Positions 20,285 to 29,807 of a stretch of 64,000 nt of DNA are shown here, piece after piece. The notes under the pieces are model-generated. The model made no database searches. It was not told the DNA's origin and was given only the letters and a program-made list of their open reading frames with translations. This DNA comes from Sphingobium sp. Cam5-1 (lineage in GTDB: Bacteria > Pseudomonadota > Alphaproteobacteria > Sphingomonadales > Sphingomonadaceae): positions 1,550,001-1,614,000 of the forward strand of contig NZ_CP065138.1 of NCBI RefSeq assembly GCF_015693305.1. Reading direction: 5' to 3'. The number at the start of each line of letters is the position of its first letter. Position 1 is the stretch's first letter. A program made the position numbers and the translations under genes.

Positions 20285-20707
20285 CAATTCCGCGTCCAGG
20301 CTGATCTGCGCATTCAGCAGCTTCGACACAGGGCAATTTTCCTTGGCCTTGGCGGCCAATTCCTGGAATTTGGCGTCATCGGCGCCCGGAATGGTCGCCT
20401 TCAGCGTCAGCTTGCTCGCCGTTATCGCAAAGCCGCCCTCTTGCTGCTCCAGCGTCACGACCGCGTTCGTCTCCATCTTCTCCGCCGTCAGCCCGGCCTC
20501 CCCCAAAATGAGAGATAGCGCCATGGTGAAGCAGGACGCATGGGCGGCGGCGATCAATTCTTCCGGATTGGACCCCGGCACCCCTTCGAACCGCATGGCA
20601 TAGCCATAAGGATGCGCGTCCAAAGCGCCACTTTGCGTGGAGATCGCGCCCTTGCCCTCTTTCAGGCCGCCGCTCCATACCGCCGAACCACTGCGATTGA
20701 TCTTCAT
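20276..20707 (-). CDS. osmC: OsmC-family peroxiredoxin
   Basis: OsmC-type proteins reduce organic hydroperoxides with two Cys. The 143-residue protein has both: Cys59 in AAAHASCFTMAL and Cys125 in KENCPVSKLLNA. The N-terminal GSAVWSGGLKEGKGAIST is typical of the OsmC rather than the Ohr branch. The ATG is preceded by GGAGGATG, a good ribosome site. It is convergent with the DMT transporter and divergent from the PRC-barrel gene, with which it shares an 86-base promoter region. Confidence 0.9.
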   Translation of the reverse strand: MKINRSGSAVWSGGLKEGKGAISTQSGALDAHPYGYAMRFEGVPGSNPEELIAAAHASCFTMALSLILGEAGLTAEKMETNAVVTLEQQEGGFAITASKLTLKATIPGADDAKFQELAAKAKENCPVSKLLNAQISLDAELLG

Positions 20708-20793
20708 GTCATCCTCCTGCGTGAAGAGTGGGAACCCCGCTGACCCTGCTCGGTTTCATCATCATAGCCTGATTCCTGTTCAGGAGGGTGACA

Positions 20794-21159
20794 ATGACTG
20801 ACCCGGCAGTGGAAAATCCCGGCGACCTGATCGCATCCGACCGGATCGAAGGAACCGCCGTCTACAACCGCGAAGGCGAACGGTTGGGCCATATCTCAAA
20901 CTTCATGGTGGAAAAGCGCAGCGGCCAGGTCCGCTACGCCGTCCTATCCTTTGGCGGATTTCTCGGCATCGGCCATGATCATTACCCCATCCCATGGTCG
21001 ATGCTGAGCTATGACACCGACAAGGGCGGCTATATCGTCGATCTGAGCAAGGAGATGCTGGACAGCGCCCCCCGTCATCTCGCCGACATGCGGCCGGAAT
21101 ATGACGAGGCCTATGGCCGCAACGTCTACTCCTATTACGGCCTTATATATCCTTGGTGA
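20794..21159 (+). CDS. PRC-barrel domain protein
   Basis: This 121-residue protein contains a PRC-barrel: LIASDRIEGTAVYNREGERLGHISNFMVEKRSGQ leads into YAVLSFGGFLGIGHDHYPIPWSML, typical of the stand-alone members found in alphaproteobacteria. Their role is poorly defined; the fold often binds RNA or protein, and many are induced by stress. ATG 20794 is chosen because AGGAGG lies 6 bases upstream. It is divergent from osmC, which may hint at shared stress control. Confidence 0.85.
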   Translation: MTDPAVENPGDLIASDRIEGTAVYNREGERLGHISNFMVEKRSGQVRYAVLSFGGFLGIGHDHYPIPWSMLSYDTDKGGYIVDLSKEMLDSAPRHLADMRPEYDEAYGRNVYSYYGLIYPW

Positions 21160-21288
21160 CAGCATGCTTCCAATGCTGAACCCCAGATGAATCCAGTCGC
21201 CCAAATTTGGACACATTTGGTCGCTGAAGCATTGTCTACTTAAAGAATAGAATATACATCCGCCGTGCAATTGGACGAGGATCAGACG

Positions 21289-21963
21289 ATGGACCGATTC
21301 GGACATCTGGGCGACGCGCGCAATCCTGTCGTGCTGACCATACCGGGTCTCAACAATAGCGGCCCTGATCATTGGCAAACCCTTTGGGAGGGCATGCGCG
21401 GCGATTGCGAGCGTGTCGATCTGGGCAGTTGGGCCAGCCCCAACCGCAATGCATGGGTTACTCGCCTTGATGCGGCGATCCGCGAAGTTGAAGGACCGAT
21501 CATCCTGGCCGCGCACAGCCTTGGCTGCCTGGCCGTTGCCTGGTGGGGCGCGTTGCAGAGCCAGGCTTATGGCTGGCCGGTGACGGGCGCATTGCTGGTC
21601 GCGCCGCCTGATTGCGACCGGATGGAAACGCCCGAGACTATCGGCGGCTTTGGGCCGACGCCGCGAGCACAGCTACCCTTCCCGTCAATCGTCGTAGCCA
21701 GCCGCAACGACCCTTATATCTTCTTCGAACGCGCCCACAGTATCGCCAAAAACTGGGGCAGCAGCTTTGTCGATGCGGGCTTTAGCGGACATATCAATGC
21801 TGAAGCCAATCTTGGCACATGGAATTTCGGCCAATCTCTGCTGGAACGGCTGGTCGACAATGCACATGAACAGGCTTCGCTCATGCGGCAGATGCGGCCA
21901 GCCATTCCCTTGGCCCATCATCAACATGACCGCAAACTGGCGGCGATGCGTTTGATCGGCTGA
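21289..21963 (+). CDS. RBBP9/YdeN-family serine hydrolase
   Basis: This is a 224-residue alpha/beta hydrolase with the family start VLTIPGLNNSGPDHWQTLWE. The probable catalytic triad is Ser77 in AAHSLGC, Asp141 in SRNDPY and His168 in SGHINAE. This short-fold family has no lid domain and usually unknown substrates. ATG 21289 is chosen over GTG 21265 because GAGGA precedes it. It is monocistronic. Confidence 0.85.
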   Translation: MDRFGHLGDARNPVVLTIPGLNNSGPDHWQTLWEGMRGDCERVDLGSWASPNRNAWVTRLDAAIREVEGPIILAAHSLGCLAVAWWGALQSQAYGWPVTGALLVAPPDCDRMETPETIGGFGPTPRAQLPFPSIVVASRNDPYIFFERAHSIAKNWGSSFVDAGFSGHINAEANLGTWNFGQSLLERLVDNAHEQASLMRQMRPAIPLAHHQHDRKLAAMRLIG

Positions 21964-22059
21964 ATTCCAAAGGGGCGCGACAAGGCAAACTTGGGCGCCC
22001 TATATATTTGCTTTTTTGTCTATTGAATTAGTTGAGATAAAAGCGGCCCTGAGGTGCTT

Positions 22060-22251
22060 ATGAGTGATAGCCGACCAACAGAACTTGCCCGCAACGGCCG
22101 CGCAGATGGCCAGCGGGCGGACATTTCCGTCAGCATCGAAAAGGTTCGCGGCGCTCTTGAAGCACTGCGTTTCGGGTCGATCACATTGACCGTGCATGAT
22201 GCCCGCGTCGTCCAGATCGACGTGACGGAAAAGACTCGTCTCACCGCCTGA
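22060..22251 (+). CDS. YezD-like small protein (DUF2292)
   Basis: This 63-residue protein ends with the DUF2292 signature: VRGALEALRFGSITLTVHDARVVQIDVTEKTRL (read in pieces). GAGG lies 5 bases before ATG 22060. In Bacillus and many proteobacteria such proteins sit beside sulfur-assimilation genes. Here it is 173 bases upstream of a TonB-dependent receptor on the same strand, and co-transcription is plausible. Function is unknown; the sulfur link is an inference from other genomes. Confidence 0.8.
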   Translation: MSDSRPTELARNGRADGQRADISVSIEKVRGALEALRFGSITLTVHDARVVQIDVTEKTRLTA

Positions 22252-22424
22252 AAGCGGCGGGGGCCTTTAAGGGTTGCAAAACCAAGCCGCCGGACAGGCG
22301 GTTATTGATAGGCGGCAGGGGGTGGGCCGCCAACTGTCCAGTACCATTCCCAGACCATCGGTGTTGACCGGCCAACCGGAAACGCCGCGATCAACATTCA
22401 CCGGACCTCCGGAAGGGGAATTTT

Positions 22425-24869
22425 ATGATTGCGCGTTCTCTGTTGCTCGCCGGTGTGGCGAGCGCATCCATCTTTGCGTCCAGCGTTCATGCCGAAGAAG
22501 CGTCTGCGCCAGCCGCCGACGCGGCCGAGCAGGCCGCCAATCCTCGCGGCGACGTGATCATCGTCACCGCCCGCCGCCGCGCTGAAACGGCGCAGGAAGT
22601 GCCGCTGGCGATCTCCGTCATTCGCGGCGACAGCATCGAAGCGACCGGCAACTTCAACGTCGTGAAGCTTCAGCAGCTGGCCCCGACATTGCAGGTCTAC
22701 ACCACCAATCCTCGCAACACCTCGGTCAACATCCGTGGTCTGGGCGTACCGTTTGGCCTCACCAGCGACGGGTTCGAGCAGGGCGTCGGCATCTATGTCG
22801 ATGACGTCTATAATAGCCGCGTCGCGGCCGCGACGTTCGACTTCCTCGATGTGAACCAGGTCGAAGTGCTGCGCGGCCCGCAGGGTACGCTCTACGGCAA
22901 GAACACGACGGCGGGCGCGATCAACATCACCACCAACCAGCCGACCTTCGATTTCGAAGGCCGCGCGGAACTCAGCGTCGGCAACCTCAATTACCGGCAG
23001 GCAAAGGCCGCTATTTCCGGCCCGCTGTCCGACACGATTGCCGCCCGCCTCGCGGTCGCCGCGACCAGCCGCCGGGGTACGCTCTACAACGTCACGTCGC
23101 AGCGCTGGATCAACGAACAGGACAATCTGGGCCTTCGCGGACAGCTGCTGTTCAAACCCAATGAGGATTTCAGCATCACCCTGTCGGGCGACTATAGCAA
23201 GCAAGACCCGGAATGCTGCGGCACCACCTTCGTCCGCGTCGGCCGCACGCAGCGCCCGCTGAACCGCCAATATGACGCGCTCGCCGCAGCGCAGGGCTAT
23301 GTCGTGCCCAGCCGCAATCCTTATGACCGCCTGTCCGACCTCGACAGCAACCTCAATGCTGGCAACAAGATCGGCGGCGTTTCGGCGCGGGTGAAGTGGG
23401 ATGTCGGCCCCGGCACGCTGACCTCGGTCACCGCCTGGCGCTTCTGGGACTGGAAGCCGGAAAATGACCGTGACTTCACCGGCCTGCCGATCGTGTCCAA
23501 ATCGCAAAACCCCTCGCAACAGAACCAGTATAGCCAGGAATTCCGCTATAATTACGAAAGCCAGAAGATCGACTTCGTCGTCGGCCTCTTCGGCTTCAAA
23601 CAGCGGATCGACACGCAGGGCACCGAACAGCAGGGGGCAGCAGCCGCCAAGTGGAGCCTGACCGGCGCGTTAGCGAACGATCCCACCGTCCTTAACGGCC
23701 TCACCGCCAGCAACACCCAGTGGCTCAAGAGCGAAAGCGCCGCACTGTTCGGTCAGCTCAGCTGGAAAGTCACCGACGCCCTCACGCTCCAACCCGGCCT
23801 TCGTCTCAACTACGACAAGAAGTCAGGCTTCTACCAGCGTGTCGTGACGAACGCGCAGGGCCAGGCGATCAGCTGCACCACGCCACCAGCGCCCGGCACG
23901 ATTGCGGGCACCTCGCAGCAATGCGGCGTCTATCAGCCGCAGGTGAGTGCCCCGTCGGACAGCGCGTGGAACTTCACCTACGACTTCAACGTCAACTACA
24001 AGGTCGCGCGGGACGTCCTTGCCTATGCGACCTATGCCAAGAGCTTCAAGACGCTGGGCATCAACCAGAACGGCTTGCCGCTCAACATCGACAATACGGT
24101 CAATTATGACGCGGCGACGGTGAAGCCTGAATCCGTCCACCATTTCGAAGTCGGTCTGAAGACCCAATTGTGGGATCGCCGCGCGACCTTCAACATCTCG
24201 GCCTTCCGCACCACCATCAAGGATTTCCAGGCGACCGTGAACGGCGGCCAGTTCGGCACCGTGCGCGGCTATCTCGCCAATGCGGAAAAGGTCCGGTCGC
24301 AGGGTATCGAGGCGGACTTCAAGGTGGTCGCCAGTGACCGCTTCACAGCATACGCCAACGCAGCTTATACCGACGCCAAATATAAGAAATTCACCAACGC
24401 ACCCTGCCCGCCCGAACTGTCTGGCGGGCCGTCGCAGCCCGCCAATGCGACACCTGACTACTCACAACCGGGCGTTCCGGGCGCCGCCAGCCCTCGCCAG
24501 TGCGACATCTCCGGTCAGGACCTGCCCGGCGTGTCGAAATGGGCCTTCTCCTACGGCGCAGAATATAACATTCCGGTGACGCTGCTGGCGAAGGAAGGTC
24601 AGGTCTATCTGGGCGTGGACGGCAATTACCGCTCGCACTGGAACTCCAACGCCTCGCCCTCACGTTATACCGAGGTGAAGGGCTACGCCCTCACCAACTT
24701 CCGCGCTGGCTTCCGTGGCGAAGGGTTCGACGTCTTCGGCTGGGTCCGCAACGCCTTCGACGTCAACTATATCGAAAATCTTCAGGTCGCACCCGGCAAC
24801 ACCGGCCTGATCGCAGGTCAGGTTGGTGATCCGCGGACCTGGGGCGGAACGATCAAATTATCGTTCTGA
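22425..24869 (+). CDS. TonB-dependent receptor
   Basis: This is an outer-membrane active transporter of 814 residues. It has a signal peptide (cleaved near residue 23, after VHA), a TonB-box-like DVIIVTARRR, a plug domain (QEVPLAISVIRGDSIEATG; VNIRGLGVP; QVEVLRGPQGTLYGKNTTAGAINI) and a C-terminal barrel ending in TIKLSF with a final Phe. It resembles the large sphingomonad receptor families whose substrates are mostly unknown. The YezD-like gene upstream suggests a sulfur compound as substrate, but this is only inference. A 12-bp hairpin follows the stop. Confidence 0.92.
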   Translation: MIARSLLLAGVASASIFASSVHAEEASAPAADAAEQAANPRGDVIIVTARRRAETAQEVPLAISVIRGDSIEATGNFNVVKLQQLAPTLQVYTTNPRNTSVNIRGLGVPFGLTSDGFEQGVGIYVDDVYNSRVAAATFDFLDVNQVEVLRGPQGTLYGKNTTAGAINITTNQPTFDFEGRAELSVGNLNYRQAKAAISGPLSDTIAARLAVAATSRRGTLYNVTSQRWINEQDNLGLRGQLLFKPNEDFSITLSGDYSKQDPECCGTTFVRVGRTQRPLNRQYDALAAAQGYVVPSRNPYDRLSDLDSNLNAGNKIGGVSARVKWDVGPGTLTSVTAWRFWDWKPENDRDFTGLPIVSKSQNPSQQNQYSQEFRYNYESQKIDFVVGLFGFKQRIDTQGTEQQGAAAAKWSLTGALANDPTVLNGLTASNTQWLKSESAALFGQLSWKVTDALTLQPGLRLNYDKKSGFYQRVVTNAQGQAISCTTPPAPGTIAGTSQQCGVYQPQVSAPSDSAWNFTYDFNVNYKVARDVLAYATYAKSFKTLGINQNGLPLNIDNTVNYDAATVKPESVHHFEVGLKTQLWDRRATFNISAFRTTIKDFQATVNGGQFGTVRGYLANAEKVRSQGIEADFKVVASDRFTAYANAAYTDAKYKKFTNAPCPPELSGGPSQPANATPDYSQPGVPGAASPRQCDISGQDLPGVSKWAFSYGAEYNIPVTLLAKEGQVYLGVDGNYRSHWNSNASPSRYTEVKGYALTNFRAGFRGEGFDVFGWVRNAFDVNYIENLQVAPGNTGLIAGQVGDPRTWGGTIKLSF

Positions 24870-24890
24870 TATCGTAACGATGGGCACCCC

Positions 24891-24920
24891 TCGGGAGCGG
24901 CCCAGCCCGGCCGCTCCCGA
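24891..24920 (+). terminator. Hairpin after the TonB-dependent receptor
   Basis: A perfect 12-bp inverted repeat, TCGGGAGCGGCC/GGCCGCTCCCGA with a 6-base loop, begins 22 bases past the stop. The sequence after it (AACGCGTTTATTTCG) is T-rich but lacks an uninterrupted T run, so the efficiency of intrinsic termination is uncertain. Confidence 0.65.
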
Positions 24921-25019
24921 AACGCGTTTATTTCGCTATTTCCTTCTTTAATTCCACTCCGGCAAAACCGGACCGCCCCCCGATTTGCGCCCCCGGCCCC
25001 GCTGGAGTAGAGCGATCCC

Positions 25020-25892
25020 ATGTCCACCACCTTCACGCTCGACACCTCCACCAGTCGCGCCAATCCCACCCCGGCGCCGATGAAGCGCCTCACCGTCCCC
25101 GCCATCCAGCGCCGCAAGGCCGAAGGGAAAACGGACGAGCCGCTGGTGATGCTGACCGCCTATACCGCCCGGCAGGCACAGTTGCTCGATCCCCATTGCG
25201 ACATGCTGCTGGTCGGCGATTCGCTCGGCCAGGTCATCTACGGCCTGCCTTCAACACTCGCCGTCACGCTCGACATGATGGTCGCCCATGGCGCCGCCGT
25301 GGTTCGGGGCAGCTATCACAGCCTCGTCCTCGTCGACATGCCCTTCGGCAGCTACGAAGCCTCTCCCGCCCATGCCTTCGCCAGCGCCAGCCGCGTCATG
25401 GCCGAAACCGGCTGCGCCGCCGTCAAGCTGGAAGGCGGTCAAGCCATGGCGGAAACCATCGCGTTCCTCACCCAGCGCGGCATCCCCGTCATGGCCCATG
25501 TCGGCCTCACACCGCAGGCCGTCAACGCGCTCGGCGGCTATGGCGCTCGCGGCAAGAGCCAGGAAGAACATGCCAAGATCATGGACGACGCCCGCGCCGT
25601 CGCGCAGGCCGGAGCCTTTGCCGTGGTCCTGGAAGGCGTCATGGAGGACCTCGCCGTCGCCATCACCGACAGCCTCGACATCCCCGTCATCGGCATCGGC
25701 GCGTCGGCCCATTGCGACGGCCAGGTGCTGGTGGCCGAGGACATGCTGGGCATGTTCGAACGTGTGCCGCGCTTCGTGAAACGATACGAAAACATCGCGG
25801 AAACCATCAGCAATGCGGCCGAACGCTATGCCGCAGAAGTGCGCAATCGCAGCTTTCCCACCGCAGATCAGGTCTATCGCCCCAAAAAGTGA
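25020..25892 (+). CDS. panB: 3-methyl-2-oxobutanoate hydroxymethyltransferase
   Basis: PanB makes ketopantoate from 2-oxoisovalerate, the first committed step to pantothenate and CoA. The 290-residue TIM barrel shows [27 protein letters not shown] (metal ligand Asp), [23 protein letters not shown] and the catalytic-site [16 protein letters not shown]. An N-terminal extension of about 20 residues precedes the conserved start [13 protein letters not shown] (ATG also available there). No panC or panD is nearby. Confidence 0.96.
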   Translation: MSTTFTLDTSTSRANPTPAPMKRLTVPAIQRRKAEGKTDEPLVMLTAYTARQAQLLDPHCDMLLVGDSLGQVIYGLPSTLAVTLDMMVAHGAAVVRGSYHSLVLVDMPFGSYEASPAHAFASASRVMAETGCAAVKLEGGQAMAETIAFLTQRGIPVMAHVGLTPQAVNALGGYGARGKSQEEHAKIMDDARAVAQAGAFAVVLEGVMEDLAVAITDSLDIPVIGIGASAHCDGQVLVAEDMLGMFERVPRFVKRYENIAETISNAAERYAAEVRNRSFPTADQVYRPKK

Positions 25893-25966
25893 TTTGCGCT
25901 AAGCGCCGCCGCCGCTATTGATCGCGCCTTCCACGAGCTTTTTCTGACGCATATCTGGAGACCCAC

Positions 25967-26665
25967 GTGGCCCTGACGCCGCAAAATAGCGAAGCATTCA
26001 TGCGCGAGGTCGATGAGGCCGTGCGTCAGGACCAATTGCTGACCTTCTGGCAGCGCTTTGGCCGCTGGATCGTCGCGGCCGTGGTCATCGGCCTCATTGC
26101 CTTTGCGGCATGGCTTTATTGGCAGCATTATAGCACCACTCAATCGCAAGCCGTGTCCGAGGAAATGGACAAGGTCATCTCGGCCGCTGCGGGCGGCGGG
26201 ACGCCCGATGCCAAGCAACTCGACATGCTGACCGACGCCAGCCAGCCCGGCTTCCGCGCGTCAGCCCTGCTCGTGAAGGCTGGCGTCGCCGCTCGCAAGG
26301 GCGACAACAAGGCCGCGATCGCCGCTTACAAGGCTATGGCAGCGGACAGCTCGCTTGATCAGCCCTATCGCGACCTCGCCCTGATCCGCCAGACCACGCT
26401 GGAGTTCGAGACGCTTCAGCCGCAACAGGTGGTCGATCGTCTCAAGCCCCTCGCCGTCGAAGGCGCGCCATGGTTCGGCAGCGCGGGCGAACTGGTCGCC
26501 ATATCCTATATGAAGATGCGCAAGCCCGATCTTGCTGGCCCGCTGTTCGCAGCGATGGCAAAGGATGCCACCGTGCCTCAATCGATCCGTTCACGCGCGC
26601 GACAGATGGCGGGCTTATTGGGCATAGATGCAGTCGAAACGCCGACCGTACCGGGACAGGGATGA
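25967..26665 (+). CDS. yfgM: YfgM-like TPR membrane protein
   Basis: This 232-residue protein has a short cytoplasmic N-terminus, one transmembrane segment (about residues 34-53) and a periplasmic helical domain with TPR-like repeats. YfgM works with PpiD at the Sec translocon as a periplasmic chaperone partner. The GTG start at 25967 has GGAG upstream. It lies just before bamB and der, the same order as yfgM-bamB-der in E. coli, which supports the call. Confidence 0.85.
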   Translation: MALTPQNSEAFMREVDEAVRQDQLLTFWQRFGRWIVAAVVIGLIAFAAWLYWQHYSTTQSQAVSEEMDKVISAAAGGGTPDAKQLDMLTDASQPGFRASALLVKAGVAARKGDNKAAIAAYKAMAADSSLDQPYRDLALIRQTTLEFETLQPQQVVDRLKPLAVEGAPWFGSAGELVAISYMKMRKPDLAGPLFAAMAKDATVPQSIRSRARQMAGLLGIDAVETPTVPGQG

Positions 26666-26690
26666 AGATAAGCGCATGGGGATGCACAGC

Positions 26691-28025
26691 ATGACGAAAT
26701 TTGCGGGCACGCGCCGGGTCCTGACCGTCGCCGCGATGGTCGCGCTACTGGCGGGCTGCGGCATTATCGGGGGCAAGAAGGGTGGACCCAAGACCCCCGT
26801 GGTAGGCAACCGCGTATCCATCCTGACCAACGAGCAAGGCGTGGAGGTCGATCCGACCCTTGCCGATGTGCCCGTGTCCCTTCCCGAAGCCTATGCCAAC
26901 GACCAGTGGTCACAGCCCGGCGGCAGCCCTGCCAAGGCGATGGGCAATCTTGCGCTGAGCACCTCGCCCGCCACGGCCTGGACCAGCTCGATCGAGGGCA
27001 GCACGCCTCGCGCGCGCCTCGCCTCCTCGCCCGTGATCGCCAACGGCAAGCTCTACGTCATCGACGCGGGCGCTCATGTCATCGCCTTCGATGCCGCGAC
27101 CGGCGCGAAGCTCTGGCAGACCGCACTGCCCGCCGAAGGCAGCGGCCGCGCCTTGTTCGGCGGCGGCGTCAGCATCGTCGACGACAAGGTCTATGCGAGC
27201 ACCGGCGTGGGCGACGTCGCCGCGCTCAGCGCCGCAAACGGCTCCATCCTGTGGAAAAAGCGCCCCGGCGGCCCGCTGCGTGGCGCACCGACGCTTGCCA
27301 ACGGCCATGTCTATGTCATGGGGCAGGACAACCAGATTTTCGCGCTGAACCAGACCGATGGCGAAGTCCAATGGACCGACAGCGGCACGTTGCAGGTGAC
27401 AGGCGTGTTCGGCGTCGCCGCCCCCGCCGCTGCGCAGGGCACGGTGATCGCGGGCTATAGCTCGGGCGAACTCACCGCCTACCGTTATGAAAATGGCCGC
27501 ACGCTCTGGGGCGACGCCCTTTCGCGCACCAGCATCTCGACGGCCGTCGCTTCCCTCACCGACATCGACGCCAATCCGGTGATCGATCGGGGCCGCGTCT
27601 TCGCCATTGGTCAGGGTGGCCGCATGGCCTCCTATGAACTGGTGAGCGGCCAGCGCCTGTGGGAAATCAATATCGCGGGCATCTCGACACCGTGGGTCGC
27701 GGGCGAATGGGTATTCGTCGTGACCAGCGATGCGAAACTGCTCTGCGTCGCGCGCGCGACCGGCAAGATTCGCTGGATCAGCCAGCTTCGCCGCTGGGAA
27801 AAGGAAAAGAAAAAGGCGAACGCCATCCGTTGGACGGGTCCCGTTCTGGCAGGCGGTCGCCTGATCCTGGTATCCACCCATGGCGACCTAAACTATGTCG
27901 ATCCGGCAACGGGCGCGGTTCAATCGGCAGTTGATATGGACAGGTCCATGTCGCTGTCGCCAGTTGTCGCCAACAATATGCTCTATATCCTTGCTGACGA
28001 TGGCAAGCTGACGGCGCTTCGTTAA
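26691..28025 (+). CDS. bamB: Outer membrane assembly lipoprotein BamB
   Basis: BamB is a beta-propeller subunit of the BAM complex. The protein has a lipoprotein signal peptide with lipobox LLAGCG (acylated Cys near residue 22) and then repeated PQQ-like blades such as KLYVIDAGAHVIAFDAATGAKLWQ and GHVYVMGQDNQIFALNQTDGEVQW (given in parts). ATG 26691 is preferred because GGGGA is 8 bases upstream; 26676 and 26628 are also in frame. It lies 25 bases after yfgM. A hairpin separates it from der. Confidence 0.93.
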   Translation: MTKFAGTRRVLTVAAMVALLAGCGIIGGKKGGPKTPVVGNRVSILTNEQGVEVDPTLADVPVSLPEAYANDQWSQPGGSPAKAMGNLALSTSPATAWTSSIEGSTPRARLASSPVIANGKLYVIDAGAHVIAFDAATGAKLWQTALPAEGSGRALFGGGVSIVDDKVYASTGVGDVAALSAANGSILWKKRPGGPLRGAPTLANGHVYVMGQDNQIFALNQTDGEVQWTDSGTLQVTGVFGVAAPAAAQGTVIAGYSSGELTAYRYENGRTLWGDALSRTSISTAVASLTDIDANPVIDRGRVFAIGQGGRMASYELVSGQRLWEINIAGISTPWVAGEWVFVVTSDAKLLCVARATGKIRWISQLRRWEKEKKKANAIRWTGPVLAGGRLILVSTHGDLNYVDPATGAVQSAVDMDRSMSLSPVVANNMLYILADDGKLTALR

Positions 28026-28049
28026 CGCCCACGATAATGTTAGATAATC

Positions 28050-28115
28050 GTGCTCCTGCAAAGGCCGGAGCCCAGTTCCACGTCCTGGACTGGGCTCCTG
28101 CCGTTGCAGGAGCAC
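28050..28115. repeat. Large nested hairpin between bamB and der
   Basis: Outer arms GTGCTCCTGCAA/TTGCAGGAGCAC (28050-28061 and 28104-28115) are perfect, and the inner arms GGAGCCCAGTTCCA/TGGACTGGGCTCC (28067-28080 and 28086-28098) nearly so. There is no T run. It could be a palindromic repeat or an mRNA processing or attenuation structure between two co-oriented genes. Confidence 0.8.
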
Positions 28116-28141
28116 CAGTGTTTTAAAGGAAACGGGCTATC

Positions 28142-29521
28142 ATGCTGCCCACAGTTGCCATTGTAGGGCGGCCCAATGTGGGCAAGTCCACCCTTTTCAA
28201 CCGGCTCGTCGGCAAGAAGCTGGCGCTGGTCGACGACCAGCCCGGCGTCACGCGCGATCGACGGGAAGGTCAAGCGAACCTGCTGGGCGTCGATTTCACC
28301 ATCATCGACACGGCTGGTTATGAGGATGAAGATCCCCAGACCCTGCCCGGCCGGATGCGCATGCAGACGCAGGCCGCGGTCGAAAATGCCGATGTCGCCC
28401 TGTTCGTCGTCGATGCGCGCGCTGGCATCACCCCGTTGGACGAGGAAATCGCCCGCTGGCTGCGCGAAGGCGACGCGCCCGTCGTGCTGATGGCCAACAA
28501 GGCCGAGGGCAAGGCCGGTGACGACGGCGTGATGGAGGCATTCAGCCTGGGCCTGGGCGACCCCATCCCCTTTTCCGCCGAACATGGTCAGGGACTTGCC
28601 GACCTGTTCCAGGCGCTCCTCCCCTATATCGACCGGGAGGATGAGGAAGAAGAGGAAGCCGAACCGAGCGAAGCGGATCTGGAGGCCGCGCCGCTCAAGC
28701 TGGCCATTGTGGGCCGTCCCAATGCGGGCAAATCGACGCTCATCAACCGGCTGCTCGGCGAAAACCGTCTGCTCACCGGCCCCGAAGCGGGCATCACCCG
28801 CGACAGTATCGCGGTGGACTGGACGTGGACAGACCCCCGCAATGAGGAGGCTGAACCCCGCCCCGTCCGCCTGATCGACACCGCTGGCATGCGCAAGCGC
28901 GCGAAGGTGCAGGACAAGCTGGAAAAGCTCGCCGTTTCGGACGGCCTGAACGCTGTGAACTTCGCCGAAGTCGTCGTGCTTCTGCTCGATTCCACGCGCG
29001 GCCTTGAGGCGCAGGACCTTCGCATCGCCGATAAGGTGTTGGAGGAAGGCCGCGCCCTCGTCGTCGCGCTCAACAAATGGGACACGGTGGAAAATGGCTC
29101 GGCCCTCTATCAGGGCATCAAGCAGGCGCTTTCCGACGGCCTCGCGCAGATACGCGGCGTTCCCATCATGACCGTCTCCGGTGCGACCGGAAAGGGCCTG
29201 GACGACCTCATCCGCGTCGCCTTCGAAACGCGCACCGCCTGGTCGCAGCGTGTCTCGACAGGCATCCTCAACCGCTGGTTCGAACGCGCGCTGGAGGCCA
29301 ACCCGCCCCCCGCCCCCGGCGGCAAGCGGATCAAGCTGCGCTACATCACGCAGAACAAGACGCGTCCGCCTACCTTCGTGCTGTTCGGCACGCGATTGGA
29401 TGAACTGCCGGAAAGCTACCGGCGCTATCTCGTCAATGGCATCCGCAAGGAACTGGGCTTCGGCGCCGTGCCCGTGCGCCTTACGTTACGCAGCGCGCGC
29501 AATCCCTATGCCAGCAAATGA
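28142..29521 (+). CDS. der: Ribosome biogenesis GTPase Der (EngA)
   Basis: Der has two tandem G domains and a KH-like C-terminal domain, and acts in 50S subunit maturation. The 459-residue protein has GRPNVGKS at 9-16 and GRPNAGKS near 190-197, DTAGYE and DTAGMRKR switch II motifs, NKAEGK and NKWD base-specificity motifs, and the C-terminal KH region IKLRYITQNKTRPPTFVLFG. An acidic linker (EDEEEEEAEPSEADLE) joins the two G domains. The next gene overlaps its stop by 14 bases. Confidence 0.97.
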   Translation: MLPTVAIVGRPNVGKSTLFNRLVGKKLALVDDQPGVTRDRREGQANLLGVDFTIIDTAGYEDEDPQTLPGRMRMQTQAAVENADVALFVVDARAGITPLDEEIARWLREGDAPVVLMANKAEGKAGDDGVMEAFSLGLGDPIPFSAEHGQGLADLFQALLPYIDREDEEEEEAEPSEADLEAAPLKLAIVGRPNAGKSTLINRLLGENRLLTGPEAGITRDSIAVDWTWTDPRNEEAEPRPVRLIDTAGMRKRAKVQDKLEKLAVSDGLNAVNFAEVVVLLLDSTRGLEAQDLRIADKVLEEGRALVVALNKWDTVENGSALYQGIKQALSDGLAQIRGVPIMTVSGATGKGLDDLIRVAFETRTAWSQRVSTGILNRWFERALEANPPPAPGGKRIKLRYITQNKTRPPTFVLFGTRLDELPESYRRYLVNGIRKELGFGAVPVRLTLRSARNPYASK

Positions 29522-29723
29522 TACCACCTATGTGAATGCCAGGGGAATGAAATGCCCCTGGCCCGCCCTGCGCGCTGCTCGGGCGATGAGGTCGGCCGAC
29601 GCGGTAACGGTCGAAGCGGACGACCCCAACGCCGCCCGCGAACTGGAGGCGCTTACCCGGCAGCATGGCTGGAATTTCTCCGTCGCTGCTGGCGATCGCT
29701 TTGAATTATCGCGCAAATCCTGA
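29508..29723 (+). CDS. tusA: TusA-family sulfurtransferase
   Basis: This 71-residue protein has the family motif RGMKCPWPALRAARAM with the CPxP active Cys16, followed by the beta strand VTVEADDP. TusA-type proteins carry persulfide sulfur for tRNA thiolation or other pathways; this one belongs to the general TusA/SirA family without a firm sub-role. It starts at ATG 29508, inside the end of der, so translational coupling is likely. Confidence 0.85.
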   Translation: MPANDTTYVNARGMKCPWPALRAARAMRSADAVTVEADDPNAARELEALTRQHGWNFSVAAGDRFELSRKS

Positions 29724-29807
29724 CGCCAACCTTGTTCCGCCCCCTCCGCTTAACCTGCTGTTTACGCACGGCTTCTATGCTGAAGACGAAACAGGGAGTG
29801 TGACAGG

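Noticed and set aside
22252..22424. Possible riboswitch between the YezD-like gene and the receptor
   Set aside because: Some short inverted repeats (GCCGCC/GGCGGC) are present, but I could not fit a known SAM, cobalamin or other riboswitch core.
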